A stretch of 7,240 nt of DNA from Acidimicrobiales bacterium (GTDB lineage: Bacteria > Actinomycetota > Acidimicrobiia > Acidimicrobiales > RAAP-2), in the NCBI GenBank assembly GCA_017883125.1, contig JADGOD010000131.1, forward strand, positions 1 to 7,240, written 5' to 3'. The translations under genes were made by a program, and so were the position numbers. Positions within the stretch are counted from its first letter, which is position 1; every line of letters starts with the position of its first letter. The notes beneath the pieces were generated by a model that worked only from the letters and a program-made list of their open reading frames with translations, had not been told where the DNA came from and searched no databases. This document shows, piece after piece, positions 4,860 to 7,240 of this stretch.

Positions 4860-4868
4860 TGCTAGGGT
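4860..4868 (+). promoter_or_regulatory. Extended -10-like promoter element for smc
   Basis: TGCTAGGGT fits the extended -10 form TGnTANNNT (hexamer TAGGGT 4863-4868). There is no good -35 at 16-18 nt (TTGGGG is 20 nt away), as expected for extended -10 promoters. Transcription would start about 7-8 nt after the hexamer, at or next to the smc ATG (4876), giving a leaderless mRNA. AGGG (4864-4867) could alternatively serve as a weak ribosome site on a longer transcript. Confidence 0.42.
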
Positions 4869-4875
4869 CGCTTCG

Positions 4876-7240
4876 ATGTACCTGAAGCGCCTGACGATGA
4901 AGGGGTTCAAGTCCTTTGCGGACTCGACCACCCTTGAGCTCGAGCCCGGAGTCACCGTTGTGGTGGGTCCGAACGGATCGGGCAAGTCAAATGTCGTCGA
5001 TGCGGTCACCTGGGTCCTCGGCGCCCAGGGCCCCCGGGCGCTTCGGAGCGGCAAGATGGAAGACGTCATCTTCGCCGGGACCGCATCGCGCCCTGCCCTC
5101 GGCCGCGCCGAGGTCTCGCTCACCATCGACAACGGCGATGGCCGACTTCCTGTCGACATGGCCGAGGTGACCATCAGCCGGACCCTGTTCCGCTCGGGGG
5201 ACTCGGAGTACGCGATCAACGGCGCTCCGTGTCGGCTCCTCGATATCCAAGAGATGCTCTCGGACTCCGGGATCGGCCGCCAGCAGCACATGATCATCGG
5301 ACAGGGCCAGCTCGACGCCGTCCTCAACGCCCGCCCCGAAGAGCGTCGGGGGATCATCGAGGAGGCCGCCGGCGTGCTCAAGCACCGCCGCCGAAAGGAG
5401 CGGGCCGAGCGCCGGCTCGCGGCCACACAGGAGAACCTGGAGCGCCTCGGAGATCTGGTTCGCGAGGTGCGTCGCCAGATGCGGCCGCTCGAGCGGCAGG
5501 CCGTCGCTGCCCGGAGCCACACGACCTTGACCGAAGAGCGCGACCGGCTTCGCCTGCACCTGGCGGGCGTCGAGCTGGCGTCGCTCGAAGCCCGAGCAAT
5601 GGAGGTCTCTGCCGGCTTGGCGCAGGGACGCCTCTCGGAGGCCGAGCTCCGTGCCTCGCTGAGTGCACTCGACGTCGAGGCCTCCTCGATGACCGCCGCC
5701 CTCTCCCAGGACCAAGCCGAGGATCTCGCGCAGTCCGTCGCTCACGTCCAGAGCCTCGTCGAGCGGGCGCGGGGCCTGCGCGCCGTCCTCGATCAGCGCG
5801 CCCGGGGCATCGCCCAGGCGCTCGAGGCCTCGGCCGATGCCGACGTGGTCGCCTCGCTCGAGGCGGACAGCGCTCGCCTCGTCACCGAGATCGCCGAGGT
5901 CGACTCCGAGGTCGAGGGCCTCGACCCTGAGCGCGAGTCGCTCCACGATGCGGAGGTCTCACTCCGTCGTGCCGAGGGTGACTACGAGGCGACGTGGGGT
6001 GGGGGCCAGGACGACGACGCCGTCGAATCACTCTCGCGCGCACGTGAGCGCTCCGAGCTCCTCGAGCGGGCGGTCACCGTCCGCCAGCAGACCGTGGCCG
6101 ACCTGTCCGTCCGCCAGGAGCGGCTCAACCACCGCAGGGCGACGCTCCTCAGTGACCATGCGGCCTCCGAGGAGGCCAAGAGCGCGGCAGAGCTCCGTGT
6201 CCAGGAGACCTCGTCGGCAGCGCTCGACGCCCACGCTGCGGCGAGCGCTGCATCCGAGCGTCAAGCGCAGGACGAGGATGCGGCCCAGCGGGCCGAGCAG
6301 GCCTCGGCCCGAGCGACGGCCCGCGCCGAGTCGCTCACTCGAGCCCTCGACGAGTTGACCGGGGGGAGCGGCCGCAAGGCGCTGGCCGAGGTCGACGGAG
6401 TCGTCGGGACGCTGGTGGATCTGCTCGTCGTCGATCCGGGCTGGGAGCGAGCCGTCGAGTCGGCCGCCGGTGCAGCCGTCGCCGCCATCGTCGTCGAGGG
6501 CCACACCGCGGCACGCCACGCCCTTGAGCGGCTTCGCCGAGAGGGTGCGAGCGGCATGGTCCTCTCCGCCACCGATCATGGACAGGCGACGCCGACGGGG
6601 CTTCCCTCGGGCGCTGATCTGGTTCGCAGCCACGTCCGCCTCCGCCCCGAGGCTCCTGAGTCGCTCAACGGCGTTCTCGACAGGGTCTTCGGCGGGGCGG
6701 TCCGGGTCCGGTCGCTCGCGTCGGCCATCGATCTGGCGCTCGATCGCCCCGAGCTGGTCGTGGTCACCGAAGAGGGCGACCGGTTCTCCTCCTCGGGCTG
6801 GCGGGTCTCTGCCGGCTCCGGCGTGGTGACCGCAGCGGCGGTCGAGGAAGCAGCGTCCCTCGCAGAGGTGGGACGGAGTCAGGCCCAGGAGAGCGCTGCG
6901 AGAAGGGTCCAGTCGCGCCAGACCGCCCGTGAGGCGTCCGAGGCTGCGGTGACCGCCCAGCGGGCCGCAGATCGATCCCAGAGCGATCTGGAGGCTCGTC
7001 ACGCCGCCCTCACGGCAGGGATCGAGGCGCTCGCCCGGGTGGATGAGGAGCTCTTGGAGATCTCGATCCAGCTTGCCGAGGCCGAAACATCGGTCCACGC
7101 CGAGCGAGTGGCACTCGACCAGCTGCGCGCCGGGCTCCCCGAGCTCGAAGAGGCTGCCGCCAGCGCCGAGGAGCGTGCGTCGTGGGCCAACGAGGCTCGC
7201 GCCACCCTCGAGGCGCATCGCGCTCAGGTCCAGGCGCTCC
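4876..7240 (+). CDS. smc: Chromosome segregation ATPase SMC (5' part, runs off the window)
   Basis: Structural-maintenance-of-chromosomes ATPase, the core of bacterial condensin that with ScpA/ScpB organises and helps segregate the chromosome. 788 codons are open to the window edge without a stop; full SMC is about 1,150-1,200 residues, so the second arm and C-terminal head are outside. Seen: MYLKRLTMKGFKSFA; Walker A GPNGSGKS at 31-38; VLGAQGPRALRSGKMEDVIF (47-66) with the Q-loop Gln51 and Arg57; GIGRQQHMIIGQGQLDAVL (133-151); and PEERRGIIEEAAGV (154-168 region). The N-terminal coiled arm spans about 169-495, broken by a Gly/Asp-rich stretch, WGGGQDDD, at about 374-381. The hinge spans about 496-660 (VDGVVGTLVDLLVVDPGWERAVE to SSSGWRVSAG), and then the returning arm begins. 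The arm and hinge contain only two lysines. ATG 4876 gives the canonical N-terminus; no strong ribosome site precedes it. Confidence 0.97.
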   Translation, partial: MYLKRLTMKGFKSFADSTTLELEPGVTVVVGPNGSGKSNVVDAVTWVLGAQGPRALRSGKMEDVIFAGTASRPALGRAEVSLTIDNGDGRLPVDMAEVTISRTLFRSGDSEYAINGAPCRLLDIQEMLSDSGIGRQQHMIIGQGQLDAVLNARPEERRGIIEEAAGVLKHRRRKERAERRLAATQENLERLGDLVREVRRQMRPLERQAVAARSHTTLTEERDRLRLHLAGVELASLEARAMEVSAGLAQGRLSEAELRASLSALDVEASSMTAALSQDQAEDLAQSVAHVQSLVERARGLRAVLDQRARGIAQALEASADADVVASLEADSARLVTEIAEVDSEVEGLDPERESLHDAEVSLRRAEGDYEATWGGGQDDDAVESLSRARERSELLERAVTVRQQTVADLSVRQERLNHRRATLLSDHAASEEAKSAAELRVQETSSAALDAHAAASAASERQAQDEDAAQRAEQASARATARAESLTRALDELTGGSGRKALAEVDGVVGTLVDLLVVDPGWERAVESAAGAAVAAIVVEGHTAARHALERLRREGASGMVLSATDHGQATPTGLPSGADLVRSHVRLRPEAPESLNGVLDRVFGGAVRVRSLASAIDLALDRPELVVVTEEGDRFSSSGWRVSAGSGVVTAAAVEEAASLAEVGRSQAQESAARRVQSRQTAREASEAAVTAQRAADRSQSDLEARHAALTAGIEALARVDEELLEISIQLAEAETSVHAERVALDQLRAGLPELEEAAASAEERASWANEARATLEAHRAQVQAL

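Noticed and set aside
5910..5926. Inverted repeat GGTCGAG/CTCGACC in smc
   Set aside because: It is 7 bp with a 3-nt loop within Glu/Val/Asp coiled-coil codons that repeat GTC/GAG; chance is likely.
4987..5946. A 319-codon minus-strand frame opposite the smc head and first arm
   Set aside because: It is a shadow of the conserved SMC head; no plausible independent start context or motif.
6028..7218. A 396-codon minus-strand open frame within smc
   Set aside because: The plus strand encodes continuous SMC arm and hinge sequence; the antisense product has no recognisable domain and mirrors Ala/Glu codon bias.
1..7240. Mobile elements, CRISPR arrays, tRNA/rRNA genes or a defence system
   Set aside because: No transposase, integrase, regularly spaced repeats or structural RNA genes were seen; every large open region is explained by a conserved housekeeping gene.

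Overview
The window is a compact, all-plus-strand, high-GC block of housekeeping genes. It appears to come from an actinobacterium, probably a deep-branching lineage such as Acidimicrobiia. That placement is inferred from GC- and Arg/Ala-rich coding, GTG/TTG starts, the gene order, and a SepIVA-like gene next to a DUF177 gene; no marker gene was searched. Order: end of an unseen gene (perhaps rsmD) - coaD - SepIVA/DivIVA-like coiled-coil gene - yceD (DUF177) - rpmF - plsX - acpP - rnc - mutM - smc (5' part, open at the window edge). No gene-free stretch exceeds about 90 bp, and I saw no mobile element, CRISPR array, tRNA or rRNA.

Left part (1-1606): coaD makes dephospho-CoA, the precursor of the cofactor carried by the acyl carrier protein encoded further on. 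It overlaps by 4 nt (ATGA) a coiled-coil gene resembling mycobacterial SepIVA, which is 3 nt from yceD. Middle (1607-3238): an 86-bp leader with three stem-loops and one competing fold, then rpmF (zinc-type L32), plsX starting with TTG one base after the rpmF stop, a 72-bp gap with a possible promoter, and acpP. This resembles the classic yceD-rpmF-plsX-fab-acpP cluster with fabH/fabD/fabG absent. Right part (3249-7240): rnc starts 10 nt after acpP, mutM overlaps rnc by 8 nt, and a GC-rich hairpin plus an extended -10-like element separate mutM from smc.

Together the genes serve CoA and phospholipid/fatty-acid precursor supply (coaD, plsX, acpP), ribosome production and RNA processing (yceD, rpmF, rnc), DNA repair (mutM), and chromosome organisation and division (smc, SepIVA-like). 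I do not see an obviously new multi-gene system. The points most worth a second look are the structured rpmF leader, the nearly lysine-free SMC arm and hinge, the insertions in MutM and ACP, the short SepIVA-like protein, a Glu-to-Gln change in the RNase III signature, and the possibly leaderless smc start.
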